Shown: positions 52,337 through 63,937 of the stretch, one piece after another
Numbering within the stretch: position 1 is the first letter of the stretch
How the letters are laid out: every line of letters starts with the position of its first letter
Source of the DNA: Phlebopus portentosus
Taxonomy: Eukaryota > Basidiomycota > Agaricomycetes > Boletales > Boletinellaceae
Length of the DNA stretch: 64,000 nt
NCBI GenBank assembly: GCA_037892935.1
Contig: JAYXKI010000005.1
Coordinates: 2,294,001 to 2,358,000, forward strand
Direction: 5' to 3'
The notes under the pieces: generated by a model
What the model saw: the letters and a program-made list of their open reading frames with translations, nothing else
Database searches by the model: none
Told to the model about the DNA's origin: nothing
Made by a program: the position numbers and the translations under genes

Positions 52337-53304
52337 TTCCTTTTCTCCATAGATTGATAATGTGCGGATGATGGTTCACAGACAAAACCAGGCTGAAACA
52401 GCTGATCATCCAGTTATAGTGCAAGTAAAGAGTAAGACAGACGCAACGTGGTAAATATTCTTTCTCCTAAGGGAGCGGCCCTCTGATGAAGCGCATGTTC
52501 ATGGTCAATTTTGGGCGACAAAACGCAGGCGGGCGAACAAAAGAAGCACGAAGGAGCACGAAGAAGACACGCAGCCGGGTGCGAATGTCATCCTGATGGA
52601 CCACTCGATGATGCGCATGCCGGGATTGGAGGAGGCGTACAGGCCAGGCTCACGTACATGGAAAACGAACCATGGTATCGGTTTGTATTTAGTGATACTC
52701 TCAGAGGCGGTGGGTGAGTACCATTGTCCTGGTGGTGCATGGAATGTCGCCATCCTTTATAGATAGGAAACTTTACTTGGTACGGAGCATATGTCAGTGC
52801 TTCCCATCATATTATAGCCCTCCTGAAAGATGGCATCGAAGAACTTTGGAAAGAGTCAGAAAATCGCGACGGTAAAATAATCTGCGCTACAACGAGAAAA
52901 CGCTGAGACATCCATGAGTTCCCTCACCAGGCACTATTCGTTGGTGCAACCATCAAAGAAGGCATTGAGGCGCCCTTGTAGTAAATATGTTCTCATCGAA
53001 CGGCTTTGTTGCTGCTTGAATGCATATGATGTGTTTGAATACAATCAGTTCCCAACGCTCACTTGAAATTGGACATTGTTTGGTGGCATTCGAACCAAAT
53101 CCGAGGCTCCTGGCCGACAGATATCGGAGAGTTTCACAACTAGCCGCGAACTTGGCACCAGAGGTCTGCGGCAATATCATGCGATGTTGTTTTTGCCTCT
53201 CTTCGAGGCTTAAAGTGGATGTTATTCTCCCGAAGTCGGGAGCATACTGTATAAAGGTTGAAAATCCGCCGAAGTCGTCGTGAGCTGACAATATAAGAAG
53301 TTGG
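52337..53304. other. Stretch without a supported gene
   Basis: Between the peroxidase upstream region and the left breakpoint of the tandem duplication. Open frames of up to 112 codons lack recognisable features. Confidence 0.35.
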
Positions 53305-54059
53305 AATGGTCCATATGAATGCTTGCATCGTAAAACTCACCTATCCTGTGCTAAACCAGTCAGAACCTGGCCATTAGGCTCTATTGCGCTGATTTCGCTC
53401 TAATTGACCGAGAGTCCCGACAGCGACTTAAGGAGGCTCTGATTGATTAAGCCTCGTGCGTAAAGACGTTGCTTTAGGTTCCAGGAAAGCATAGTGATCT
53501 TGTTTAATCGATACATATGCAAGTCTGCTGCAGAGATCACCCGAAACCCCTAGAAGGGAACACGTGTAAACAACGACTCTTCGATGCCGAAACGGCGCTC
53601 CAGAGTTTCAGTAGATTCTTTTTGTATTCAGTAAGTCGCACTTTTGTTGCATTTCGAGATATCGACGTGAGATTCCAGGACGTTTTCTGTGGGAAGGTTG
53701 TTCTGCAACAGATTCCCGTCCGGGAAGGGGCAAAAGTCCGGACAGACGCTGAGAATGAATTGCCTGAATGGGACTTGACCTAGGAGTGTTCTGAATCATG
53801 CGTGCGACCGACAGACGCACAGAATATAGTAACTTTCTCGTACATCACTGTTTTCAACCGTATCGTCTCACAGTGAGAATTTGAGTGGATTAAGCATACA
53901 AAGCTAGTTTGCGCCTGTAGAGTCCCTGGTTACTGCTGAATTAGGTACATGTTTTTACGCTGCAAACGGAGGAATAGTCGAACTATTGGTATGCCACCAA
54001 CAATTGATCTTCTGCCATTACAAATGCGTCAAGTCTAACAGCCGCTGAACCGCCATACG

Positions 54060-54780
54060 CTAGTCATATGCTTGGTCATCAGCAAAATTCTCAATTGATC
54101 CATCACTTCGCCTCCTGCCCTTTTCGACGATTGGAAAGCTCACCACGAAGTCCTTCATCATCCCGTTTGCTCGTTCGGAGAGATGTAATCGAGCCGGCTT
54201 TGGGACGGGATTGTAATTATGACCTGGTTCGAGACTGATGTATGGCATCACTCGCTCGAAGTATGCTATTACATTTTCTTTCTCTTGTAGGAGCTATCCA
54301 ATGGATTGATAAGAAATTGTTTGAAACGGAACCGATCGGCGCATCATACCAGAATCGACTACATGTCCCTTTGGTTTCCCACTTGTATGTCTTCCCTTCG
54401 GGGTCTTTGAACTTTGCAGTACTGTAGGAAAGGCGCCAAGTTTCTTCAAACCAAACGCACTCAATCCCAGCGTATTCACTCACTTGGAATATGGCATCGA
54501 GCTCTTATTCAACCACTTGCTCAGCTTCGTATCCTTCGGTCCGCGCCTCAGCCAGATGATCAAACTGGAATGAGACGACCGACGCAACTAGTTCCCCGTT
54601 CGAAAGGAAGGTATCAGTGACGACAACCAAATTGCTGCGTCCTTGTTTCTTCACTATTTGGCGATGTGATTCGACTTCATAGAGAGGCTTTTCGTTGAGA
54701 GAGATTACATAGTTGTCAGGATTGTCACTAGAAAGACAACAGTATAGGGAATTGGAAACTTGAGGGAATCGGCCACTCCC
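54060..54780 (-). pseudogene. DUF6593-like gene A, unit 1 copy, frameshifted
   Basis: Paralogue of the gene at 55154-55954. Recognisable pieces are ISLNEKPLYEVES, VVVTDTFLSNGELVASVV, IIWLRRGPKDTKLSKWLNK, AKFKDPEGKTYKWETKGT, and YFERVMPYISLEPGHNYNP with the end SDGSIENFADDQAYD. Between ASVV and the WLRRG segment the frame changes with no plausible intron: the segment is 11 nt shorter than in gene B. Read without correction, translation ends at QVVE. Two later splice junctions match those of gene B. The 5' limit is approximate, because the first exon is not certain. I infer an inactive copy. Confidence 0.6.
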
Positions 54781-55153
54781 AATGTTTGGTGAAGTACGGA
54801 GCGCTTGGACAGGAAAGCCAGCTTGAATCACAATTCTTATATTCAGTTGAGGTACCAAGAAGAAAGGGGATGAAAAGAAATGTATGGAGCGCACAGCCTA
54901 CCATAAGTAACCGACATCGTGTTTGATCAATTGCGGAAGCATTGAAGAAGATTCTAAGCAAGTCTATCGATTTCAGTAGCTTATAGACGGCTATGTGTCT
55001 CGGACCGTGAAACAATCCGGAGCAAAGCGATTTGAGCAGTTGAGTCTGGCAAAATCGCGATAAATAGATATACGTAACACGATATCGCCGAGAAAACTAC
55101 ATTTCAGGCAACCATCAAACCTAAGTATAATACAGGTACTTACTACGGCTAGA

Positions 55154-55954
55154 CTACCAAGGCGCAAGGTGGAGAATATTCGCGGAACTAGATGCCATTA
55201 GGGTCTGGCCTTCAGCCCAGTTTTCTATCGATCCATCGCTGCGACGCCTGTCTTTCTCTACGGTGAGGAAACTCAGCACGACCTCCTCCATCATTTCATC
55301 GCCTCGCTCAGATAAATGTAGTTGGGAAGGTTTGGGGAAGGGATTGTAATTATAACCTGGCTGGAGATTGACATATGGCATCGCGCGCTCAAAATATGCG
55401 ATGATCACGCTCTTGTCTTCGAGGAGCTGGAAATAATGGAAAACTTCAATTTAGACAGACAGTTCCGAGCGGTTTAAAAAGAATAGCTACCCTGAATTGG
55501 TTACGCGGACCTTTTGTGTCCCATCTGTACGCTTTGCTTCCAACATCTTTGAACGTCGTGTTGCTTATTGAAGAGAGAACGAGTTAGAAATATATACACA
55601 TATGAAAAGGAGACAAATAATATACTTAGAAAATGGAATTCTGCTCTTCTTCAGCCACCGGCCCAGCTTTGCATTCCTCAATCCACGCCTAGGCCAAGTG
55701 ATTAAATCGGAGTTAACACCGTGCCAGACAACAGAGGCAATCAGCTCTCCGTTTGGGCTGAAGACATCAGTGGTGACGAGGAGATCATTATGACCCAGTT
55801 TCTTCACGATCTCTCGCCGTGTCCTGACTTCATAAATTGGTTTCTCGTCAAGAGTGATTGTGCAATTGTATGGATTGTCCTGCGAAAAGATGAGAGTGGT
55901 AGGAAATTGAGAGTCTGAATATTCGGTTAGGGTAGTGAGTGAGGAGATGGACAT
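55154..55954 (-). CDS. DUF6593-like protein B, unit 1 copy
   Basis: Exons 55954-55626, 55563-55491 and 55426-55154 give 224 residues. The protein has the small beta-rich layout I associate with the agaricomycete family DUF6593: FSQDNPYNCTITLDEKPIYE near the N-terminus, LLVTTDVFSPNGELIASVVW, LITWPRRGLRNAKLGRWLKK, KAYRWDTKGPRNQFR, then YFERAMPYVNLQPGYNYNP and VVLSFLTVEKDRRRS. No signal peptide or membrane segment is seen. The molecular function is unknown. The copy at 58587-59387 is nearly identical; I see one amino-acid difference (VLSFLTVEK against VLSFLIVEK). Confidence 0.7.
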
Positions 55955-56459
55955 CCTCGATGATATCAGTGAGGCTCACCATTTTCAGGTATCTCGGGGC
56001 AAGCAACCTTATAAGGCCAAGACCCCAGTTATTTTTAGCACGATGAATCCAAGAACGGCGAGGCAATGAGAAATGATTCAATAAGTCCCGCGGATGCCTG
56101 CATGCCGGCAAGCCGATGCTGGTCAATGCACCTTCAGGCCAGCTCCCGTGACCCCGCCCTGGGATTCGATATTGCAATGCTGTGTATTTTGAGCGTAGTC
56201 AACGAAAAGCGCACGCAATAATTTCAAATCTCGTTGACCTGCAAATATTGCGCATTGCTGCAGAAATTAATTCATAAAAAAATATGCGATTGATTCCTTG
56301 CTATCTGAATCATTTGTTCGCGATAAAATGCACCAGGAGACGTAGGAAAGAAACACATTAAGTTCATTAACGATCCTGTCATAAGACTGTCAAATTTCTT
56401 GTACCGAATTGAGCCAGACACACATAATAGTGAGTAGATGAGCAATATGGCATCGGCTA

Positions 56460-56740
56460 CTAGCGTCCACTCCGTTTCCGAGTCTCCTCCTCATTGGCAT
56501 CAGCTTTTCCCCTCTTCCTTTTCTTCTGATCTATCGGTGCCTTCCCGGATTCGGAACGTCCCTTGCTCTGCAAGGAAGTAGATTTCACTTCTTCAAGTAT
56601 GGCCCTGTATTTGGAAGCACAGCCTGCTAATATCCGTTTCTCACCGAGGCGCACAATCAAAGCGTTGCGCATGTTATTGGAGAGTGTTGAGGACAAGGCG
56701 AGGAGGGTTTCGTCGTGCTGTATCATAGAAGGAAATAAAT
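56460..56740 (-). pseudogene. 3' fragment of the RKM4-like gene left by the tandem duplication
   Basis: Identical to the last exon of the gene at 59893-61904, from HDETLLALSSTLSNNMRN to the C-terminus EEETRKRSGR. It is cut at the duplication junction inside what is an intron in the intact copy. The junction creates a new short ATG-led frame (MDHLFPS...), but the SET domain is absent. Confidence 0.8.
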
Positions 56741-57493
56741 GGTCCATATGAATGCTTGCATCGTAAAACTCACCTATCCTGTGCTAAACCGGTCAGAACC
56801 TGGCCATTAGGCTCTATTGCGCTGATTTCGCTCTAATTGACCGAGAGTCCCGACAGCGACTTAAGGAGGCTCTGATTGATTGAGCCTTGTGTGTAAAGAC
56901 GTTGCTTTAGGTTCCAGGAAAGCATAGTGATCTTGTTTACAGTAATCGATACATATGCAAGTCTGCTGCAGATATCACCCGAAACTCCTAGAAGGGAACG
57001 CGTGTAAACAACGACTCTTCGATGCCGAAAAGGCGCTCCAGAGTTTCAGTAGATTCTTTTTTCAGTGAGTAGCACTTTTGTTGAATTCGAGATATCAACG
57101 TGAGATTCCAGGACGTTTTCTGTGGGAAGGTTGTTCTGCAACAGACTCCCGGTCCGGGAAGGGGCAAAAGTCCGGACAGACACTGAGAATGAATTGCCTG
57201 AATGGGACTTGACCTAGGAGTGTTCTGAATCATGCGTGCGACCGACAGACGCACAGAATATAGTAACTTTCTCGTACATCACTGTTTTCAACCGTATCGT
57301 CTCACAGTGAGAATTTGAGTGGATTAAGCATACAAAGCTAGTTTGCGCCTGTAGAGTCCCTGGTTACTGCTGAATTAGGTACATGTTTTTACGCTGCAAA
57401 CGGAGGAATAGTCGAACTATTGGTATGCCACCAACAATTGATCTTCTGCCATTACAAATGCGTCAAGTCTAACAGCCGCTGAACCGCCATACG

Positions 57494-58215
57494 CTAGTCA
57501 TATGCTTGATCATCAGCAAAATTCTCAATTGATCCATCACTTTGCCTCCTGCCCTTTTCGACGATTAAAAAACTCACCACGAAGTCCTCCATCATCCCGT
57601 TTGCTCGTTCGGAGTGATGTAATCGAGCCGGCTTTGGGACGGGATTGTAATTATGACCTGGTTCGAGACTGATGTATGGCATCGCTCGCTCGAAGTATGC
57701 TATTACATTTTCTTTCTCTTGTAGGAGCTATCCAATGGATTGATAAGAAATTGTTTGAAATGAAACCGATCGGCGCATCATACCCGAATCGACTACATGT
57801 CCCTTTGGTTTCCCACTTGCATGTCTTCCCTTCGGAGTCTTTGAACTTTGCAGTACCGTAGGAAAAGCGCCAAGTTTCTTCAAACCAAACGCATTCAATC
57901 CCAGGTATTCGCTCACTTGGAATATGGCATCAAGCTCTTCTTCAACCACCTGCTCAGCTTCGTATCCTTCGGTCCGCGCCTCGGCCAGATGATCAAACTG
58001 GAATGAGACAACCGACGCAACTGGTTCCCCGTTCGAAAGGAAGACATCAGTGGCGATAACCAAATAGCTGCGTCCTGGTTTCCTCACTATTCGGCGACGT
58101 GATTCGACTTCATAGAGAGGCTTTTCGTTGAGAGAGATTACAGAGTTGCCAGGATTGTCACGAGAGAAGACAAAAAAGTAAAGGGAGTTGGAAACTTGAG
58201 GGAATCGGTCACTCC
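57494..58215 (-). pseudogene. DUF6593-like gene A, unit 2 copy, frameshifted
   Basis: Diverged copy of 54060-54780. It shows VFSRDNPGNSVISLNEKPLY, VIATDVFLSNGEPVASVV, and the end SDGSIENFADDQAYD. The same shortened segment after ASVV shifts the frame, so this lesion predates the duplication. The shifted frame here runs further than in unit 1, because the stop after QVV is replaced by Glu (QVVEEELDAIFQ). The 5' limit is approximate. Confidence 0.6.
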
Positions 58216-58586
58216 TAATGTACAGAGCGCTTAGACAGGAAAGCCAGCTTGAATCACAATTCTTATATTCAGTTGAGGTACCAAGAAGAAAGGGGATGAA
58301 AAGAAATGTATGGGGCGCACAGCCTACCATACGTAACCGAGATCTGTGTTTGATCAATTGCGGAAGCATTGAAGAAAATTCTAATTCTAAGCAAGTCTAT
58401 CGATTTCAGTAGTTTATAGACAACAATGTGTCTCAGACTGTGAAACAATCCGGAGCAAAGCGATTCGAGCAGTTGAGTCTGGCAAAATTGCGATAAATAG
58501 ATATACCTAACACGATATCGCCAAGAAAACTACATTTCAGGCAACCACCAAACCTAAGTATAATACAGGTGCTTACTACAGCTAGA

Positions 58587-59387
58587 CTACCAAGGCGCAA
58601 GGTGGAGAATATTCGCGGAACTAGATGCCATTAGGGTCTGGCCTTCAGCCCAGTTTTCTATCGATCCATCGCTGCGACGCCTGTCTTTCTCTACGATGAG
58701 GAAACTCAGCACGACCTCCTCCATCATCTCATCGCCTCGCTCAGATAAATGTAGTTGGGAAGGTTTGGGGAAGGGATTGTAATTATAACCTGGCTGGAGA
58801 TTGACATATGGCATCGCGCGCTCAAAATATGCGATGATCACGCTCTTGTCTTCGAGGAGCTGGAAATAATGGAAAACTTCAATTTAGACAGACAGTTCCG
58901 AGCGGTTTAAAAAGAATAGCTACCCTGAATTGGTTACGCGGACCTTTTGTGTCCCATCTGTACGCTTTGCTTCCAACATCTTTGAACGTCGTGTTGCTTA
59001 TTGAAGAGAGAACGAGTTAGAAATATATACACATATGAAAAGGAGACAAATAATATACTTAGAAAATGGAATTCTGCTCTTCTTCAGCCACCGGCCCAGC
59101 TTTGCATTCCTCAATCCACGCCTAGGCCAAGTGATTAAATCGGAGTTAACACCGTGCCAGACAACAGAGGCAATCAGCTCTCCGTTTGGGCTGAAGACAT
59201 CAGTGGTGACGAGGAGATCATTATGACCCAGTTTCTTCACGATCTCTCGCCGTGTCCTGACTTCATAAATTGGTTTCTCGTCAAGAGTGATTGTGCAATT
59301 GTATGGATTGTCCTGCGAAAAGATGAGAGTGGTAGGAAATTGAGAGTCTGAATATTCGGTTAGGGTAGTGAGTGAGGAGATGGACAT
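58587..59387 (-). CDS. DUF6593-like protein B, unit 2 copy
   Basis: Exons 59387-59059, 58996-58924 and 58859-58587, with the same structure as 55154-55954 offset by exactly 3,433 bp; 224 residues. The first two exons are identical to unit 1. In the last exon two substitutions are visible, one of which changes Thr to Ile in VLSFLIVEK. Function unknown. The two copies are probably recent and possibly both expressed, since each keeps its own upstream 500 bp. Confidence 0.7.
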
Positions 59388-59892
59388 CCTCGATGATATC
59401 AGTGAGGCTCACCATTTTCAGGTATCTCGGGGCAAGCAACCTTATAAGGCCAAGACCCCAGTTATTTTTAGCACGATGAATCCAAGAACGGCGAGGCAAT
59501 GAGAAATGATTCAATAAGTCCCGCGGATGCCTGCATGCCGGCAAGCCGATGCTGGTCAATGCACCTTCAGGCCAGCTCCCGTGACCCCGCCCTGGGATTC
59601 GATATTGCAATGCTGTGTATTTTGAGCGTAGTCAACGAAAAGCGCACGCAATAATTTCAAATCTCGTTGACCTGCAAATATTGCGCATTGCTGCAGAAAT
59701 TAATTCATAAAAAAATATGCGATTGATTCCTTGCTATCTGAATCATTTGTTCGCGATAAAATGCACCAGGAGACGTAGGAAAGAAACACATTAAGTTCAT
59801 TAACGATCCTGTCATAAGACTGTCAAATTTCTTGTACCGAATTGAGCCAGACACACATAATAGTGAGTAGATGAGCAATATGGCATCGGCTA

Positions 59893-61904
59893 CTAGCGTC
59901 CACTCCGTTTCCGAGTCTCCTCCTCATTGGCATCAGCTTTTCCCCTCTTCCTTTTCTTCTGATCTATCGGTGCCTTCCCGGATTCGGAACGTCCCTTGCT
60001 CTGCAAGGAAGTAGATTTCACTTCTTCAAGTATGGCCCTGTATTTGGAAGCACAGCCTGCTAATATCCGTTTCTCACCGAGGCGCACAATCAAAGCGTTG
60101 CGCATGTTATTGGAGAGTGTTGAGGACAAGGCGAGGAGGGTTTCGTCGTGCTGTATCATAGAAGGAAATAAATATCGGAACTGAATGAATGACTGCTACT
60201 GAACTCACATCGAGGGATGTCGGATACCTTGCCATCCTCCTTTCAATCACTGAGAGGACGTATGGGAGGATTCGTAGCTTGGCGTCTTGATCTAGTTTAG
60301 GCTTTGGAGCTTTGTCTTTTGTACGTGCCCTTTCCCAATCCTCTAGTGATAAGAGGAGTTTGAGAAAAGAAACCATGTCATCTGGGAGCTCAAAGTCCGT
60401 TCCGACCACGAAAGTGCTTCAAAGCAAATGTCAGGCTATTGAGCGAGTTATTAGTAAGTAGAGTATGCACTCATCGCATCCCTCCTCAAGCCACCACTCG
60501 ATACGCTCCTTGAACGTGTCATTATCGACTCCAAGACTTGCTGAGACAACTTGAACAATAAGGTCTGCGCGAATCTCGGCTATGTCGGCCGGATTTCCTT
60601 CTCGACCAACGCCCGCCGGGAAAGGAACTAGGTCAACATGCCCGTATTCACGAAGCAATCCAGAGTTTGGTGGGTTACCATACGTGTTGTACTTAAAATT
60701 GTCAATATCCCATTCTAAGTCGGGTTCATGGTGCGAGAAAACTTACAATCTGCTCGCCTGCCTTTATAGGCTTCGTCGTAATCATCTTGAGTTCAGTAGG
60801 TTCGTAGAAGAGCTTAGCCTGCGAAAATAGCAGTCGTTGCAGCATTGTTTGGTCCAGCACCACCTGAGCCCGGGCAACTTACATTTTCGGAACCGTACCG
60901 AGCATTGAGCATGTCCGCCATTGGGACCATCGCGACATCTGAAGGGTCTTCTGTCTCTTCGCCGTCACTATCCCCATCCCACCTCCAGGCTTCTTCAGCC
61001 TCCCCATCCTCAGCTTCAATCTTATCGACATCCATGGAATGGTAATTCTGTCGTACTTCGGCCTCTTCTTGTGCACTCTCTATCCCCTCTCCTCGCCACC
61101 TCTCTACATGGAAACTTCGGGAAAGAATGCGGCTACCCATACGGTGGTAACTTTCCAAAGAATAATAGGACGGTAGATGTGCAGGATCGAACAGATTTGG
61201 ACGACTCTGTTGACAATGATTAGCACTGAGCATTCTATGCACTACAATACTGAAGAGCGCACCAGCACCATCGGGATGAGCTTCTCACGAAAATCTCTTT
61301 CCGCCTCTTCTTTGCCAATCTTTTCTGTGGCAGCACAACAAAACATTCAGTTTATGTACTAGCAATCGTAACATGAGTACTTCTTATACTGAATGGGCAC
61401 ATACCCAGCACAGCAGTTCCTTCCAATTCCTTGAGTTCATCTTCGCTCCAGAACATCGGTGTATCGAATGCCGTTGGTAATATTTCTTCGGAATAAAGTC
61501 AGCAGAAATTCTTTACCGGGAATAGCATCAGAACAACCTAGGTATCCTGACCATTTTGAATCTAATCCTCTTGATTCTTCCCACATCATACACAAGATGA
61601 GCCCGACCCATCCTTTATTGAGTTGGAAAGACCTCCATGATGCGTCGCCAAGAAGTCGCGGCAGTACAGAGGTCCGCGTTGAAAGAGTCAAGGAACGAGG
61701 TATTGTAAACAAAGTATGGCCTTCCTGCCATCGCAACCGTCCGTTTCTGTATCCGACCGACTATAAGAGACATTTGTCCGAACGCACTGGGATATCCTGC
61801 ATCGCAACTGCACCTCTTCCTTGGCCTGGAATATCTACCAAGCCCATACTAGCTTTGTCCAGCCATCCGTTTTCTTTAAGGAACCAAGAAACAAAAGCAT
61901 CCAT
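59893..61904 (-). CDS. RKM4: SET-domain ribosomal lysine methyltransferase, RKM4 / SETD6-like
   Basis: Predicted protein-lysine N-methyltransferase of the Rubisco-LSMT/SETD6 type; yeast Rkm4 monomethylates ribosomal protein L42. Starts MDAFVSWFLKENGWLDKASM. After the first intron GAVAMQDIP joins EGHTLFTIPRS, the beginning of the split SET domain. Conserved features: LILCMMWEESRGLDSKWSGY, MFWSEDELKELEGT, SYYSLESYHRMGSRILSRSF, then an acidic insert (AEDGEAEEAWRWDGDSDGEE), MVPMADMLNARYGSENAKLF, and the NTYGNPPNSGLLREYGHVDL motif of the SET C-terminal region. The Rubisco LSMT substrate-binding domain follows, ending in a basic tail (KKRKRGKADANEEETRKRSG). The stop is TAG at 59893-59895. The right breakpoint of the tandem duplication lies in its last intron, yet this copy is complete because its 5' part lies outside. 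Confidence 0.88.
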
Positions 61905-62053
61905 AAGAGGAATATTCCGAGTAAAATCAAAAAAGCTGTACAGGGAGTTCTCTACGAATTTAATTTTGAAAGAATCAACCCGTCACAGCGTGGGAAGTGA
62001 TGACCAAAGCGTGTCAGCGCGACAAGCCCTCCGCAGTCACGACACTGACTGCA

Positions 62054-62060
62054 TATATAA
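62054..62060 (+). promoter_or_regulatory. TATA box of the CUE-domain gene
   Basis: TATATAA about 65 nt before the ATG at 62125, inside the 220-bp divergent promoter shared with the RKM4-like gene. Confidence 0.55.
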
Positions 62061-62124
62061 GCTCTTCTCCACGACGACCACCACGGCACTTTAACACTTA
62101 CCACCAGTATCTACGTGGAGCAAG

Positions 62125-63615
62125 ATGACAACAACAGATATACCAGCGAGAACTCGGTCGCCGACAGAAGTTGCTGCTGCTGCAGAGACGACTAGCAAAC
62201 TAGTCACGTCCTCAGATACCCCTTCATCACCAGGCGGGGCTGACCGCGGGGCTGACCGTGATCGAGCAGCAGACCCAACTGTTCTTACGCAAACTTCAGA
62301 AGCCGAACAAGCGATCCATGTTACGGATGAGCAGCCTTCACACCCTCAATCAAGAGATACCATCGACGAGCGAGTATCTCCAGAAGTAGAAAGCTTAAAG
62401 GCAATGTTTCCTGATTTCGATATCACCATTTTGTCAGTTTTCGGCTTTGCTGTCTCTTAAGCTTCATTTACTTACTTACTTTCACGTTGCCAGGCAGTCT
62501 GTTCTGCAATCGGTTGATGGTGATCAAGAGCGAGCTGCAGATGTCCTCCTTGGAATGAGCGATCCGAGCTACGTCTCACAACAGCACACTACTCGCGTAT
62601 GTCCTTTTCATCCCTGATATCCCGAGAACGTACTATAGTTGTCGTACATTAGTCGCAGTCCGATCTGGACGAGGAATTTGCTCGTCAATTGGTGTTTGAA
62701 GAGCAACGGCAACAAGCCAATTGGCATCCAGATCAGCCATATCCTTATCCGCAAGATCCAAGAACAGGCGCGAATGTGCCCTATCAACCTCGCGTACACC
62801 AAGGTCATCATGGTTACCAACAGCAGTGGGGAAGCCCTCCACCGCAAGCCGAAGGCGGAAGAGATACAATGACGGGTGTTCAGGAGCAGTTCACTAAGAT
62901 CGCTGAAAGTGGGTGCAGTTACCCATGGATTTTTATTTAGCTGAATGCCTGAATTATTTATATACGCACGCAGCTGGCAAGAAGACTTTCTCATCCCTTA
63001 TGTCAAAAGTCAAGGCAAAGATGCAGGATTACGATCAGGGAAAGTACGTTTCTTCACGCAGCAATTTACTCATCTATTCGAGCATTCATCTCATTCTTTT
63101 CAAAGCAACCAATCCGGTTCTTCGCAGCAATCTCAACAAACTTCGTGGGGCCACGGTACACCGTCAGGTGTCTCACAACCTCAGAATATCGAATACTCCC
63201 CACCCCTCCAACCTCCCCCACGAGGAGCACGGTCACCCCCACTGGCAGAAGCGGTGCAGGGGTATGATGCAAACCCGCCTTCCGCAGCAGGTACGGGACT
63301 GAGTTCAGGACCCGCAGTTTCGGCGACGCCAAGTCCGATACCTGCGCCTGCGGAACGCATACCTGCCCGACCGCCGTCTGCGGGGAACGTCGATCCTTGT
63401 AAGCTTCTTCTAGTGACTTCTTGGTAAGAGCCGAGCTGACGTGTTGCTGTGTTTCGTTCACAGCCAAAATCGGCATGCTTCCCAAACGACCGGTCTCGCT
63501 CCTTGATACCACTGGTTCTCAGCCCCAAGCTCAATCAAACGCCATGGCTCATCGAGACTCGGCCGACGACGAACTAGATTACGTTGAGAATCCTTTTGAA
63601 GAGGGGCGAAAATAG
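62125..63615 (+). CDS. CUE-domain ubiquitin-binding protein, CUE5-like
   Basis: Ubiquitin-binding adaptor of the fungal Cue5 type, implicated in yeast in autophagy of ubiquitinated proteins. Exon 1 is 62125-62432, exon 2 starts at 62494; at least six exons in all. The CUE domain spans the first splice: VESLKAMFPDFDITIL joined to QSVLQSVDGDQERAADVLLG, with the MFP and LL motifs that contact ubiquitin. Next come DLDEEFARQLVFEEQRQQ, a Pro/Gln/Tyr-rich linker, and GVQEQFTKIAE followed by GKKTFSSLMSKVKAKMQDYD, a short helical module conserved in fungal Cue5 homologues. The rest is disordered and Pro/Ser rich, ending DDELDYVENPFEEGRK. I could not identify a clear Atg8-interaction motif. It is divergent from the RKM4-like gene, sharing a 220-bp promoter. 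Confidence 0.85.
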
Positions 63616-63937
63616 TGCTCTCGGTCCCTCTGCGTTTATTCAGTTATTTCTTCTCTTCGCGGGTTTTCCTCAGTTACTAACGATCATGATACTCACATAT
63701 GGACGTTTGTGGTGCTGTGTTGTCACAGTTACGTGTACTCATGTACTCATGTCGGAAGTAGTGTATGTTTGTCTATCTAGTTGTCGATCAAACCTCTAAG
63801 CGTTCATTGCGTTGACTGCAAGTGGATGAAATACTTCGTTCAAATTATATCAACATAACATTGATAGAACAACTCGGGGATTTTCAAGACCGGAATCAAA
63901 TAATATCATAGAGGAGCCGACACCACAACCTAGAAAG
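63616..63937. other. Convergent 3' flanks of CUE-domain gene and right-edge peroxidase
   Basis: About 320 bp without a recognisable coding or structural feature. Confidence 0.4.

Larger units (their letters stand above)
53305..56737. repeat. Tandem duplication, unit 1 (3,433 bp)
   Basis: Directly repeated at 56738-60170. It starts at AATGGTCCATATGAATGC. Both copies hold, left to right, a non-coding segment, DUF6593-like gene A (frameshifted), DUF6593-like gene B, and the 3' end of RKM4. The junction reads AAATAAATGGTCC and shares AAT with both outer breakpoints, so up to 3 bp of microhomology is visible. Confidence 0.92.
56738..60170. repeat. Tandem duplication, unit 2 (3,433 bp)
   Basis: Second unit, directly following unit 1. 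The left 1.8 kb differs from unit 1 by many substitutions and small indels (for example an extra CAGTA near 56942). From about 55300/58733 to the right end I find no difference over about 1.4 kb. The right breakpoint lies in the last intron of RKM4. Confidence 0.92.

Noticed and set aside
53517..53820. Short open frames in the left part of the tandem units, present in both copies
   Set aside because: The frames are not conserved between the two units (indels of 5 nt and other lengths), so coding is unlikely.
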